From NCBI GenBank assembly GCA_035252155.1, contig DATFDL010000305.1, positions 1 to 21,997 on the forward strand: a stretch of DNA of 21,997 nucleotides. Reading direction: 5' to 3'. Within the stretch, counting starts at the first letter, position 1; every line of letters starts with the position of its first letter. The translations under genes were made by a program, and so were the position numbers. Positions 12,641 through 20,516 of this stretch are shown one piece after another. The stretch comes from JAICLL01 sp035252155. Lineage in GTDB: Bacteria > Planctomycetota > Planctomycetia > Pirellulales > JAICIG01. The notes under the pieces are model-generated. The model was not told the DNA's origin. It worked only from the letters and a program-made list of their open reading frames with translations, and did no database searches.

Positions 12641-14137
12641 ATGACCAGCGAACACGTTGAGTCGTCGCCTCCCACCAACTTCATGCCTCAAGAGCCGCCG
12701 GTGACCAGCGCGCCGAATTCCGCACCGACCGCCGACGCTCCCGCGGCGAAAGCCCCCGCGCCGCTCGCTGACGCCGGCGTACCCGCCGCTGAAACGCCCG
12801 CCAGGCATGGCCCCAAGCTGCGGATCGGTTCGCAACGTCCCGGCAGCCCTAGGGTGAAGGCCAAGCCGCAAGTGGCGCCGGTCGAATTGCTGCCGGCCAA
12901 AAAGGTGGAGGTGCCCAGCGTGCGGCAGAAGCTCTCGCCCGAAATGGAAGTCGAGATGGCTGAGGCGCTGGGCGACATTTCGATGGAAGAGGTGATCGAG
13001 CCAAGTACCGCGGCAGCCCCCGCCGCCGAGCTCGAACCAGAAACCCGCTGCCGCGGGCGCGTCGCCTCGGTCCATCGAGACGACGTGTTTATCGATCTCG
13101 GCGGGCGCAATCAGGGCGTGCTCTCGCTGCGGCAGTTCGCCACGCCGCCCGAAATTGGCATGGTGCTCGACGTGGTCGTCAGCCGCTTCGACGCCGAGGA
13201 AGGACTGTATCAACTTACGTTGCCGGGCGGAGCGGTCGACGTGGCCGACTGGTCGCAGGTGGCCGAAGGTATGCTGGTCGAGGCCCGCATCACCGGTCAC
13301 AACAAAGGTGGCCTGGAATGCGAAGTGAATCATTTGCGCGGATTCATCCCCGCCGGACAGATCTCGGTCTATCGCGTTGAAGATCTCGCGCAGTTCGTGG
13401 GCCAGTCGATGACTTGTATCGTCACCGAAGCCAACGCCGAGCGCCGCAACCTGGTGCTCAGCCGCCGCGCCGTGCTCGAACGCGAAAAAGCCGAGGCCAA
13501 AGACAAGCTAATGGCTGAGCTGGCCGAAGGCGACGTGCGCGAAGGGGTGGTCCGCAGCTTGCAAGACTACGGCGCGTTTATCGACCTGGGCGGTGTCGAC
13601 GGCCTGCTGCACGTCAGTCAACTCTCGTGGCAGCGCGTCAAGCACCCCAGCGAAGTTCTTCAGGTCGGGCAGCCGATCAAAGTGAAGATTCGCAAGGTCG
13701 ACCACGAGACGGGCAAGATCAGCCTGGCGTTTCGCGACCTGACGGAAAATCCCTGGTCGCTGGCGCCGAGTCGTTATCCCGCGACCAGCATTCACAAAGG
13801 CACCGTGACCAAGATCATGGATTTTGGGGCTTTCGTGCAGTTGGAGCCGGGCGTCGAGGGGTTGGTGCATATCTCAGAGCTGTCGCATGGCCGCGTGTTT
13901 CGCGTGCGCGACGTGGTTGAAGAAGGGCAGCAGGTCGACGTCAAAGTGCTCTCGATCGACCTGGAGAATCAGCGGATCAGTCTTTCGATGAAGGCGCTGG
14001 CGGCCAAGCCCGAAACGCAAAAAGCCGAACCCGAACCGGAAGAAGAACTCCCGCCCACCGCGCCGCAGCGCAAGACGCCGCTGAAAGGTGGCCTCGGCAG
14101 CCGCAGCGGGGGATCGCAGTTCGGGCTGAAGTGGTAA
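12641..14137 (+). CDS. S1 RNA-binding protein with four S1 repeats (ribosomal protein S1-like)
   Basis: 498 residues. Residues 1-100 are Pro/Ala-rich and probably disordered. Four S1 beta-barrels follow: about 136-195 (degenerate, 'GRVASVHRDDVFIDLGG'), 209-276, 297-366 ('GDVREGVVRSLQDYGAFIDLGG', 'GLLHVSQLSW') and 384-452 ('GTVTKIMDFGAFVQLEPGVEGL', 'HISELSH'). The last two have the classic GAF and HxSxL signatures. The C-terminus is basic and Gly/Ser-rich. This suits ribosomal protein S1 or a related mRNA-binding factor. It is shorter than the six-repeat Escherichia coli S1 (557 residues), so I do not assign rpsA firmly. The start ATG at 12641 has no strong ribosome-binding site, and a second ATG lies 14 codons in. 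The UbiD gene begins 4 nt after its TAA. Confidence 0.88.
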   Translation: MTSEHVESSPPTNFMPQEPPVTSAPNSAPTADAPAAKAPAPLADAGVPAAETPARHGPKLRIGSQRPGSPRVKAKPQVAPVELLPAKKVEVPSVRQKLSPEMEVEMAEALGDISMEEVIEPSTAAAPAAELEPETRCRGRVASVHRDDVFIDLGGRNQGVLSLRQFATPPEIGMVLDVVVSRFDAEEGLYQLTLPGGAVDVADWSQVAEGMLVEARITGHNKGGLECEVNHLRGFIPAGQISVYRVEDLAQFVGQSMTCIVTEANAERRNLVLSRRAVLEREKAEAKDKLMAELAEGDVREGVVRSLQDYGAFIDLGGVDGLLHVSQLSWQRVKHPSEVLQVGQPIKVKIRKVDHETGKISLAFRDLTENPWSLAPSRYPATSIHKGTVTKIMDFGAFVQLEPGVEGLVHISELSHGRVFRVRDVVEEGQQVDVKVLSIDLENQRISLSMKALAAKPETQKAEPEPEEELPPTAPQRKTPLKGGLGSRSGGSQFGLKW

Positions 14138-14141
14138 GCCG

Positions 14142-15992
14142 ATGGGCTACCGCACTTTACGCGACTGTCTCGACGACCTGGCCGGCACGGGTCAATTGCT
14201 GCGAATCGACGAGCCGGTCGATCCGTATCTGGAAGTGGCCGAGATCCACCGTCGCGTGAACCAGGCAGGCGGGCCGGCGATTCTCTACACGCGGCCCAAA
14301 GGATGCGCTTTTCCGCTGGTGAGCAACTTGTTCGGCACGATCGAGCGGCTGCGCTACATCTTTCGCGATACGCTCGACGACGTGCGCCGCCTGGTGCGGC
14401 TGAAGGCAGAGCCGGGCGAGCTCACCCGTCCGGCGCGTTGGTTGGGCGCGGCCAAAGCCGGCTGGAATGCCTTGCCGCGCCGCGTCTCAAGCGGTCCGGT
14501 TCTTTCGCACGAGATCAAGCTGACTGACCTGCCGCAAGTCACCTGCTGGCCGAACGACGGCGGCCCCTTTATCACGCTGCCGCAGGTTTACACCGAAGAC
14601 GCGGCCCGCCCCGGCTGGCGGCACTCGAACTTGGGCATGTATCGCGTGCAATTGGCCGGCAATCAATATCAGCCGGGGCGCGAAGTCGGGCTGCACTATC
14701 AAATTCATCGCGGCATCGGCGTGCATCACGCCGCGGCCATCGCGCGGGGCGAGCGGTTGCGAATCAGCGTCTTCGTGGGCGGCGCGCCGGCCATGACCCT
14801 GGCCGCCGTAATGCCGCTGCCCGAAGCGATGCCCGAAATCGCCTTCGCCGGCGTACTGGCCGGACGGCGCATCCCGCTCATCGCGCGGCGCGGTCAGCCG
14901 CCGATTTACGCCGAAGCCGACTTTTGCCTGACGGGCTATGTGGATGGCGAGCGGCTGTTGCCCGAAGGCCCCTTCGGCGATCACTTGGGCTATTACTCGC
15001 TGGCCCACGACTTTCCGGTGCTGATGATCGATCGCGTCTATCACCGTCCGGGGGCGATTTGGCCGTTCACGGTGGTGGGCCGGCCGCCGCAAGAAGACAC
15101 GGCGTTTGGCCAGTTTGTCCATGAGCTGACTGGGCCCGTGATACCGTCGGTGGTGCCCGGCGTGCGTGCGGTGCACGCGGTCGATGCGGCCGGCGTGCAC
15201 CCATTGCTCTTGGCGATCGGCAGCGAGCGCTACGCGCCGTTCACCGAGCGACGGCGACCCGCGGAATTGTTGACGCAGGCCAACGCCCTCTTGGGCCAGG
15301 GGCAGATGTCGTTGGCCAAGTATCTCTTGATTGTGGCCCACGAGGACGCGCCCGGACTAGATATTCACGACATTCCCGCGTTCTTTGCTCACTTGCTCTC
15401 GCGCGTCGATTGGCAGCGCGATCTGCACTTTCAGACCTGCACGACGATCGACACGCTCGACTATTCGGGCGGCACATTGAACGAAGGTTCAAAGCTGGTA
15501 ATCGCGGCGGTCGGCCCACCGCGCCGCGCCTTAGCCACCGAGTTGCCGATCGGGCTGAACTTACCCGAAGGCTTTGCCGAGCCGCGGCTGGCGTTGCCGG
15601 GCGTGGTGGTGGTTTCGGGGCCGGCGTTTTCGGCAGACGCGGACGGCGATCGACGACTCGCAGAATTTTGCCGTTCGTTGGAGCATCGTCCTGTGCAGCG
15701 AGGCGGCTCACTCGATGAATTGCCACTGTGGGTAGTCGTCGACGACAGCGACTTTGCCACGCAGACGCTGAACAACCTTCTCTGGGTCACGTTCACACGG
15801 TCGAACCCGGCGGCCGACGTACATGGTGCGGGCAGTTTCGTGCATCAAAAGCACTGGGGCTGTCGCGGGCCGCTGGTGATCGACGCTCGCAACAAGCCGC
15901 ACCACGCCCCGCCGCTGATTGAAGATCCCGAGGTGAGCCGCCGCGTCGACGCCCTAGCGGCCCCCGGTCGCCCGCTGCACGGCGTGATCTAA
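14142..15992 (+). CDS. UbiD-family decarboxylase (prenylated-FMN dependent)
   Basis: 616 residues, typical of UbiD/MenF-type decarboxylases, which (de)carboxylate aromatic or alpha,beta-unsaturated acids using prenylated FMN made by UbiX. Family signatures include 'YLEVAEIHRRVNQAGGPAIL' at the N-terminus, 'HYQIHRGIGVHH' in the middle, and the active-site block 'PEGPFGDHLGYYS' with E275 and D280. Also seen are 'VVGRPPQEDTAFGQ' and 'SVVPGVRAVHAVDAAGVH'. The full length and motifs suggest a working enzyme. The substrate cannot be read from the sequence; quinone biosynthesis is possible. No UbiX or quinone genes are in the window. The gene begins 4 nt after the S1-domain gene with no clear ribosome-binding site of its own, which suggests translational coupling. 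It ends 1 nt before an AACGGAAT palindrome. Confidence 0.92.
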   Translation: MGYRTLRDCLDDLAGTGQLLRIDEPVDPYLEVAEIHRRVNQAGGPAILYTRPKGCAFPLVSNLFGTIERLRYIFRDTLDDVRRLVRLKAEPGELTRPARWLGAAKAGWNALPRRVSSGPVLSHEIKLTDLPQVTCWPNDGGPFITLPQVYTEDAARPGWRHSNLGMYRVQLAGNQYQPGREVGLHYQIHRGIGVHHAAAIARGERLRISVFVGGAPAMTLAAVMPLPEAMPEIAFAGVLAGRRIPLIARRGQPPIYAEADFCLTGYVDGERLLPEGPFGDHLGYYSLAHDFPVLMIDRVYHRPGAIWPFTVVGRPPQEDTAFGQFVHELTGPVIPSVVPGVRAVHAVDAAGVHPLLLAIGSERYAPFTERRRPAELLTQANALLGQGQMSLAKYLLIVAHEDAPGLDIHDIPAFFAHLLSRVDWQRDLHFQTCTTIDTLDYSGGTLNEGSKLVIAAVGPPRRALATELPIGLNLPEGFAEPRLALPGVVVVSGPAFSADADGDRRLAEFCRSLEHRPVQRGGSLDELPLWVVVDDSDFATQTLNNLLWVTFTRSNPAADVHGAGSFVHQKHWGCRGPLVIDARNKPHHAPPLIEDPEVSRRVDALAAPGRPLHGVI

Positions 15993-15993
15993 T

Positions 15994-16015
15994 GTAGAAC
16001 GGAATTCATTCCGTT
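15994..16015 (+). repeat. AACGGAAT palindrome directly after the UbiD stop codon
   Basis: GTAG then AACGGAAT-TC-ATTCCGTT, starting 1 nt after the TAA (15990-15992). It is followed by TTTTT, so this copy most resembles an intrinsic terminator: about 6 bp of stem with a short loop and a U tract. Confidence 0.8.
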
Positions 16016-16034
16016 TTTGACAAGCCCCTCGGTT

Positions 16035-16167
16035 GTGGCACGGTCTCCGACCGTGGCCACCGTGGCTGACGGCAGGTCTCCCAACAACCGCGAAAGCGAT
16101 CGCCACGCCCATTGTCCTGCGGGAGACCTTCGGTCGGCTTGAGTGGAACGGTCGGAGACCGTTCCAC
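16035..16167. repeat. Cluster of three inverted repeats between convergent genes
   Basis: Three nested signals lie here. 16035-16060 is an imperfect palindrome of GTGGCACGGTC type. 16143-16167 is a perfect one with 11-bp arms GTGGAACGGTC around GGA. AGGTCTCCC (16074-16082) pairs with GGGAGACCT (16121-16129). The two outer palindromes share the word ACGGTC/GACCGT and are probably copies of one family. They fill the gap between the ends of the UbiD gene (+) and the ABC permease gene (-). Confidence 0.7.
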
Positions 16168-16204
16168 AACAGAGTTCATCCGTTGCGAAAAAAGGCGGAG
16201 TCCG

Positions 16205-19000
16205 TCAAAAGCGCTCCGGAATCGGAAAAACCAGCCCTTGTACTCGTTCTAGTTCGTGGTTCGACACGTCCGACGCGGGCGGCGCGTCGTCCGACTCGCG
16301 GCGCAAGCTGCCGATTCGTTCCATCAGGTAGTCTCCGCGCGGCATCGCAGGGCTGTAGAGTAGCGGCATCCGCAGTGGTAGTCGCTTCAATTCGTTCGAA
16401 CTGATCGGCTTTCGAAAACCAAATGGGAAATACGAGAAAGCCTGGTTGGTAAACGGATCGACCGGCAAAGGACCGAGGCCGTTGCCTTCCAGCCGCGCCA
16501 GCGAGTCGGGCAGTTCGTCGTGCTCCAACCGCCACGCCTCGGCGGCGAGCGCCAGCCGGACCGCGCGGCGGTAGGCCACGGCGCTCCGGCGACTGTCGAT
16601 CACCGATCTTGAAAAGCCTTGAAACGATTCATTCGTTCTCTCCACGCCGAAGAACAAGCTCGTGCGAGTGAGATGCTCCACTTTCAGCCGTGCGTACGGA
16701 TCTTCGTAGTACCAGGCCTCCGCCGGCTTGCCCTCGCCCACCAAGGCTGACTCGGCCGCCTGGACGTCGTCGATGTCCAACTTGGCGAGTAGTGCCAGCG
16801 TACGTTTACTGCGTACCAGCTCCCACGGCATCCAGCGGGCCAACTGGCGGGAAACGATCGGCGGCTCATCGAATTGCGACCAAGATTCGCCCTCGTTGAA
16901 CAATCTGACTGCCAGCTCGCCATAGCCCTCTTTGATCTCGTCGGTCATCGAACGCAGCGGGGCGAGTTTGCCGATATACTCGATCGCCGCGCGGATACGG
17001 TCGGGCGTTTGATCCTCGTGCGCTCCCCAGAAGAAAAGCCGCTCCAGCGCCATCCGCTCCAGCGCGTTGCCATAGATCTCGCCGAACAGCCCCGGCTGCT
17101 GGTGGAAATGCCGGGCCATCGAAAACGCGGCCTGAAAGCGAGTCCAGGCGGCAGCGAGCTGGCCGTCGTCCTCCAATTGGCGCGCGCTGAGCACCACAAG
17201 GTGGCCTAATTCGAGGAATCGCGCGCTGCGCCCGTTTTCCAAACGATACGACGTGCCGAAGAATGTACAATCTGGCCGCGCGGCCGCTTCAAGCACGAGC
17301 GCCAGCGGCTCTTCGTTTTTGTCCAGCCAGGCGATTTGCGATTCGGTCAAAGTCGTCGATGTCTCGCCGCGTAATTCGGCAAAGGGACCCTCCGAAGGCA
17401 TTTTGACGAGCAAGTCGGAGGCGCGGGCGTAGAGGTCGGCGGTGCGTCGCGCGTCGGCGGCAGCGAACGCCGATGCATTCTGCGCTCGCGGTGCGATTTC
17501 GATTTCAGGCGCCGGCGCCTCGTAGACTCGATAAAGCAAGGTACCGATCAACACCGTAGCCAGCGGCACAGCAAGTACCAAGACACCCCGCACGCGAGCG
17601 CGCCAATCGCGCCGCTCGATGAGCCAGTCGGGCGCGCGCAGCCAGGTGCCCACAAACAACGCGATGGCCAGCGGGGCAACCGTGAAGAGCCAAGAGAGCT
17701 CCACGAACTCCATCAGCGCGGCCCAAGCCACCAGCAGCGCGGCCGCGATGACGCCAAACACCGCCGCCAGCAAGCCGCTGCGAAAGAACATCGAGCAGAG
17801 TTGCCCGGCGCCGTAGGCCAGCGCCGTCCAGAGCACATAGCCCGGCAACTGGCGGAACCAGCCCACGTGCCAGGTTTGGTGGTAGTGTCGATACGGATCG
17901 CCCAGATGGAGGCCAAACCATTCGTAGTTGAAGAACAGCAGCTTTCGCGACTCGATGTTATCGTAGGCGCCTCCGTTGCGCACCACCATTGCCAAGAGCG
18001 CGACGTGCGCCAACAAATAAACCAACATCAGCGCCGCTGCCGGCGCGGCCCAGAAGAGCTGCCGCGCGAGCCACAATCGGCGCGGATCGATGCCGCGCTC
18101 GGTGAAATATCGAAACTGCCCGCCCCCTTGATCGGCCAAGAAGACGCACGAACCAAAGAGCGCGAAGATCAACGTGGCGATCGGCACGGTCCCCGCCGAA
18201 TGCGGCCCCGCGCTCGCCCAGTTGCTCACCATCAACAACAGCCCCAAGGCGAGCACCGCGCCCACCACTACGCCCGACTGCCGCGACTCTTGCCACCACA
18301 AGCAGCGCATGTCGGTCGCCCGCGCGATGCGAATCGCGCGGAAACGCCGAGCGGAGCCGAAAAGCCAGCGCCGGCTCAAGACAAAATCGAGCAGGAACAC
18401 GGCCACGGTCATCAGCGCGTGCGGCACGCCTTCCCAACCCGTCCGCCAGCCCGGCATCGTGTCGCTCGCTGTCGCCACGTAGGCCACTACGGAGCAACTG
18501 ACAAAGGTGGCGAGCGTTGCCAACAAGGCCGCGACGAGCGGACGAGCCAGCAGCAGCGAAAAAAACATGCCCCAGGCGACGACTTGCAGCAACAGCGGCG
18601 CGCCGAGGATCCAGCCGGTGTTATTGGCAGCCAGATTGCGGAGCTGTTCGGGGCCGACGACGGGCAAGGCGGCCGCGGAAAGCGCGACGCCCAGCAGCAG
18701 CGTTCCGCCAAGCGCCAACGTCAATTTGCCGACGAACAGCCGCGACGGCGATGCCGGCAAGCCACGCAGGAATTCAATGGTCTGCTCCTCGCGCTCGATG
18801 GCAAAGAGCGTCGCGCCGGCGCCCAGCGCGAAGAATGCCGCCACGACCCAGGGCAGCGAAAACAAAGCAAGCTGCGGATCGCGGGCGAATTGCGCCATGA
18901 AAAACTCGATTAGCAGACCCACCACCAGCAGCGAAAGCCAATAGCCGCGCAGCACACGGTATTCTTTCCAAACAAGGCGAGGGAAAAGCAAGGCTCTCAT
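16205..19000 (-). CDS. ABC-2 type permease fused to a large C-terminal soluble domain
   Basis: 931 residues from the ATG at 19000, which overlaps the ATPase stop by 4 nt. The frame could extend upstream to 19174, but that would overlap the ATPase by 178 nt and add an Arg-rich shadow, so I reject it. The N-terminal half is an ABC-2 permease: 'PRLVWKEYRVLRGYW' at the start, then about 12 probable membrane helices up to residue 490. Among the regions covered are 22-35, 48-68, 95-115, 133-150, 155-178, 243-260, 272-290, 312-340, 385-430, 436-454 and 470-490. The C-terminal 440 residues are soluble and helical, with TPR-like patterns around 600-630. They end with 'RRAVRLALAAEAWRLEHDELPDSL' split around 810-833 and 'GPLPVDPFTNQAFSYF' near 843-858. 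That 'RLALAxExxR...LPxSL...DPFTxxxxxY' block recurs in planctomycete proteins. Together with the ATPase it should form a transporter; cargo unknown. Confidence 0.85.
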   Translation of the reverse strand: MRALLFPRLVWKEYRVLRGYWLSLLVVGLLIEFFMAQFARDPQLALFSLPWVVAAFFALGAGATLFAIEREEQTIEFLRGLPASPSRLFVGKLTLALGGTLLLGVALSAAALPVVGPEQLRNLAANNTGWILGAPLLLQVVAWGMFFSLLLARPLVAALLATLATFVSCSVVAYVATASDTMPGWRTGWEGVPHALMTVAVFLLDFVLSRRWLFGSARRFRAIRIARATDMRCLWWQESRQSGVVVGAVLALGLLLMVSNWASAGPHSAGTVPIATLIFALFGSCVFLADQGGGQFRYFTERGIDPRRLWLARQLFWAAPAAALMLVYLLAHVALLAMVVRNGGAYDNIESRKLLFFNYEWFGLHLGDPYRHYHQTWHVGWFRQLPGYVLWTALAYGAGQLCSMFFRSGLLAAVFGVIAAALLVAWAALMEFVELSWLFTVAPLAIALFVGTWLRAPDWLIERRDWRARVRGVLVLAVPLATVLIGTLLYRVYEAPAPEIEIAPRAQNASAFAAADARRTADLYARASDLLVKMPSEGPFAELRGETSTTLTESQIAWLDKNEEPLALVLEAAARPDCTFFGTSYRLENGRSARFLELGHLVVLSARQLEDDGQLAAAWTRFQAAFSMARHFHQQPGLFGEIYGNALERMALERLFFWGAHEDQTPDRIRAAIEYIGKLAPLRSMTDEIKEGYGELAVRLFNEGESWSQFDEPPIVSRQLARWMPWELVRSKRTLALLAKLDIDDVQAAESALVGEGKPAEAWYYEDPYARLKVEHLTRTSLFFGVERTNESFQGFSRSVIDSRRSAVAYRRAVRLALAAEAWRLEHDELPDSLARLEGNGLGPLPVDPFTNQAFSYFPFGFRKPISSNELKRLPLRMPLLYSPAMPRGDYLMERIGSLRRESDDAPPASDVSNHELERVQGLVFPIPERF

Positions 19001-19926
19001 GGCGCGGCAACCTCCTGTGCGGGTACGGGCGACGCCTCTTGTCGCCCGTCGTTCAGATAGGCCACGAAGATTTCTTCCAGGCTGGGCGTGCGGGCTTCCA
19101 GCTCGGCGATCGCCGGCTCGCCGCGGAGCGTCTCCAGATGCTCGTCGGCCAGGTAGCGGACCAGCACTTGCCATTGCCGCGCCCGTTGACGCCGCCGCAA
19201 AATTTCGCCGCGCACGGCGGGTGGCGCGGCCGCGCCGTCGGCCAGCGTGACCGTCAGCTCGCGGATTTGCTCCTTGAGGGCGTCGAGTCGCTCGACCAGC
19301 ACCAGTCGCCCGTGGTGCATGATCGCCACGATGTCGGCCACGCGCTCGACCTCGCCGATCTGATGGCTCGACAAAAACACCGTCCGTCCGGCGGAGGCCA
19401 GGTCGACCATGCTTTCGAGAAATTCGCGCCGCACGAGCGTGTCAAGCCCCGAAGTCGGCTCGTCGAGAATCAGCACCTGCGGCTCGTGGGCCAGGGCCAG
19501 CGCGAGCGCCACCTTGGCACGCATGCCTTTGGAGAGCGCCTTCAGCTTTTTGCCGCCCGACAAGCCATATTGTTGCACCAGGCCCTCGTAGCGCGGCAAA
19601 TAACCGTCGCCATAAAAGCCGGCGGTGAACCAGCCGATCTCGGCCACGGTCATCCATTCGTAGAGCATCGGGCGCTCGGACACGTAGCCCACGCGGCGGC
19701 GGATCTCCAGCCCGTCGCGCTGGCTGTCGAGACCCAGCACTTCGGCCCTGCCCACGTCGGGCGCGGCCAGGCCGAGCATGGTTTTGATGGCGGTGGTTTT
19801 GCCCGCCCCGTTCTCACCCAGCAGTGCGAAGACGACGCCCAGCGGAACGTCGAGCGACACGTCGTTCAATGCCACCTGCGAGCCGAAGCGTTTGCTGACG
19901 TGCGTGAGGCGAATGGCGCTTTCCAT
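18997..19926 (-). CDS. ABC transporter ATP-binding protein (YtrB-like)
   Basis: 309 residues with a complete nucleotide-binding domain. Walker A is 'GENGAGKTT' at 37-45, and the Q-loop position has a Glu ('YVSE', about residue 84). The signature is 'LSKGM' at 131-135. Walker B is 'LILDEPTSGLD' with D155 and E156, and H188 lies in 'SSHQIGEV'. The 'LSKGM' signature and Glu at the Q-loop are usual for the ABC-2 export subfamily rather than importers. The C-terminal 90 residues are an extra region typical of these ATPases. AAGG lies 8 nt before the ATG at 19926, which is 2 nt after the stop of the GntR gene. It overlaps the permease start by 4 nt, so GntR, ATPase and permease form one operon. Confidence 0.94.
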   Translation of the reverse strand: MESAIRLTHVSKRFGSQVALNDVSLDVPLGVVFALLGENGAGKTTAIKTMLGLAAPDVGRAEVLGLDSQRDGLEIRRRVGYVSERPMLYEWMTVAEIGWFTAGFYGDGYLPRYEGLVQQYGLSGGKKLKALSKGMRAKVALALALAHEPQVLILDEPTSGLDTLVRREFLESMVDLASAGRTVFLSSHQIGEVERVADIVAIMHHGRLVLVERLDALKEQIRELTVTLADGAAAPPAVRGEILRRRQRARQWQVLVRYLADEHLETLRGEPAIAELEARTPSLEEIFVAYLNDGRQEASPVPAQEVAAP

Positions 19927-19928
19927 GA

Positions 19929-20318
19929 TCAGACCTTTTGTTTTTCAACGGCGGTCAATTCGTGTTCGACCAGACGGCGGATTTCATCGGGATCGAGCCG
20001 GCTTTGCTTTGCTTCCCAGAGCACTTGCCGCAGCCGCTTGCGGATGAGCTCGATGCGTTGCCCGCGGCAGTGGCGCGGCGCCCCTTCGGCCACTTCCAGC
20101 CCGGTGCCGCGTACGGCGGCCAGCACGCCCTGCGACTGCAGCTCTCGGTAGGCGCGCGCGACGGTGTTGGGATTGATGGCCAGCTCCTTGGCCAGCTCGC
20201 GCACCGAAGGCACCATTTCGCCCGGGCGGATGGCACCGCCCGCCACGGCGAACTTGACTTGTCGCACGATCTGGTCGTAGAGGGCCAGCCCGTCGGAAGG
20301 ATCGATCGAGAAGAACAT
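19929..20318 (-). CDS. GntR-family regulator (YtrA type)
   Basis: 129 residues. The N-terminal winged helix (about 10-78) has 'LYDQIVRQVKFAVAGGAIRPG', here read as a helix plus wing, then 'PSVRELAKELAINPNTVARAY' as the helix-turn-helix and 'LQSQGVLAAVRGTGLEV' as the wing. The short helical C-terminus lacks a large ligand-binding domain, which places it in the YtrA subgroup that represses ABC-transporter operons. I chose the ATG at 20318: AGGTGG lies about 11 nt upstream and the upstream candidate at 20369 lies inside the promoter/operator, which cannot be coding in the same message. It is the first gene of the ABC operon. It probably represses its own operon by binding the perfect inverted repeat at 20348-20369; effectors are unknown. 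Confidence 0.92.
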   Translation of the reverse strand: MFFSIDPSDGLALYDQIVRQVKFAVAGGAIRPGEMVPSVRELAKELAINPNTVARAYRELQSQGVLAAVRGTGLEVAEGAPRHCRGQRIELIRKRLRQVLWEAKQSRLDPDEIRRLVEHELTAVEKQKV

Positions 20319-20347
20319 GTCCGGCGTCCCACCTGCCCGGAATTGTT

Positions 20348-20369
20348 GTGTACTACAGTGATAGTACAC
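20348..20369. promoter_or_regulatory. Probable GntR operator, perfect inverted repeat
   Basis: GTGTACTA-N6-TAGTACAC, perfect 8-bp arms. It overlaps the whole -10 hexamer of the predicted promoter at 20361-20389, so a bound dimer would block polymerase. From memory, YtrA-type sites have a similar GTGTA...TACAC shape; this fits the regulator's family. Confidence 0.75.
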
Positions 20370-20389
20370 TAGCCGGCGACGGGCGTCAA
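20361..20389 (-). promoter_or_regulatory. Predicted promoter of the GntR-ABC operon
   Basis: On the minus strand, TTGACG (20384-20389), exactly 17 nt, then TACTAT (20361-20366). Each hexamer differs from consensus by one base. Transcription would start near 20353-20354, leaving a leader of about 35 nt before the GntR ATG at 20318. The operator at 20348-20369 covers its -10 element. Confidence 0.75.
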
Positions 20390-20451
20390 GGGCTTGGTCG
20401 AAGAATTCCGGCGATGATCGGGCCGAGGCCCTGGAGCTGTGCCGGACGCTA

Positions 20452-20480
20452 GTGACGCTCGGCTGTTCGCCCCGTACAAT
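20452..20480 (+). promoter_or_regulatory. Predicted promoter of the 20517/HEPN pair
   Basis: GTGACG (20452-20457), 17 nt, then TACAAT (20475-20480). The -35 box matches four of six bases and the -10 five of six. It leads to a leader of about 30 nt with AGGAGG (20501-20506) 10 nt before the ATG at 20517. The in-frame ATG at 20439 lies upstream of the promoter, which is why I reject it. Confidence 0.5.
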
Positions 20481-20516
20481 GCCTTTGGAGTCGAAGATCT
20501 AGGAGGGCCGATCGCC

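Noticed and set aside
14487..15341. A 284-codon minus-strand frame opposite the UbiD gene
   Set aside because: Covers the active-site region of a clear UbiD protein, with no recognisable motifs of its own.
3294..16015. The palindrome family as a CRISPR array
   Set aside because: Copies are scattered over 13 kb with no regular spacers and no cas genes; paired copies are inverted, not direct.
17801..18913. A 370-codon plus-strand frame opposite the ABC permease
   Set aside because: The translation is Gln/Arg/His-rich low complexity, the mirror of hydrophobic membrane helices on the other strand.
19001..19174. Extended start of the ABC permease at 19174
   Set aside because: Adds 58 Arg/Gly-rich residues that read the ATPase gene in another frame; the ATG at 19000 with a 4-nt overlap is the normal operon arrangement.
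20319..20369. Extended start of the GntR regulator at 20369
   Set aside because: This start lies inside the operator and -10 region, so it would be at or before the transcript start.
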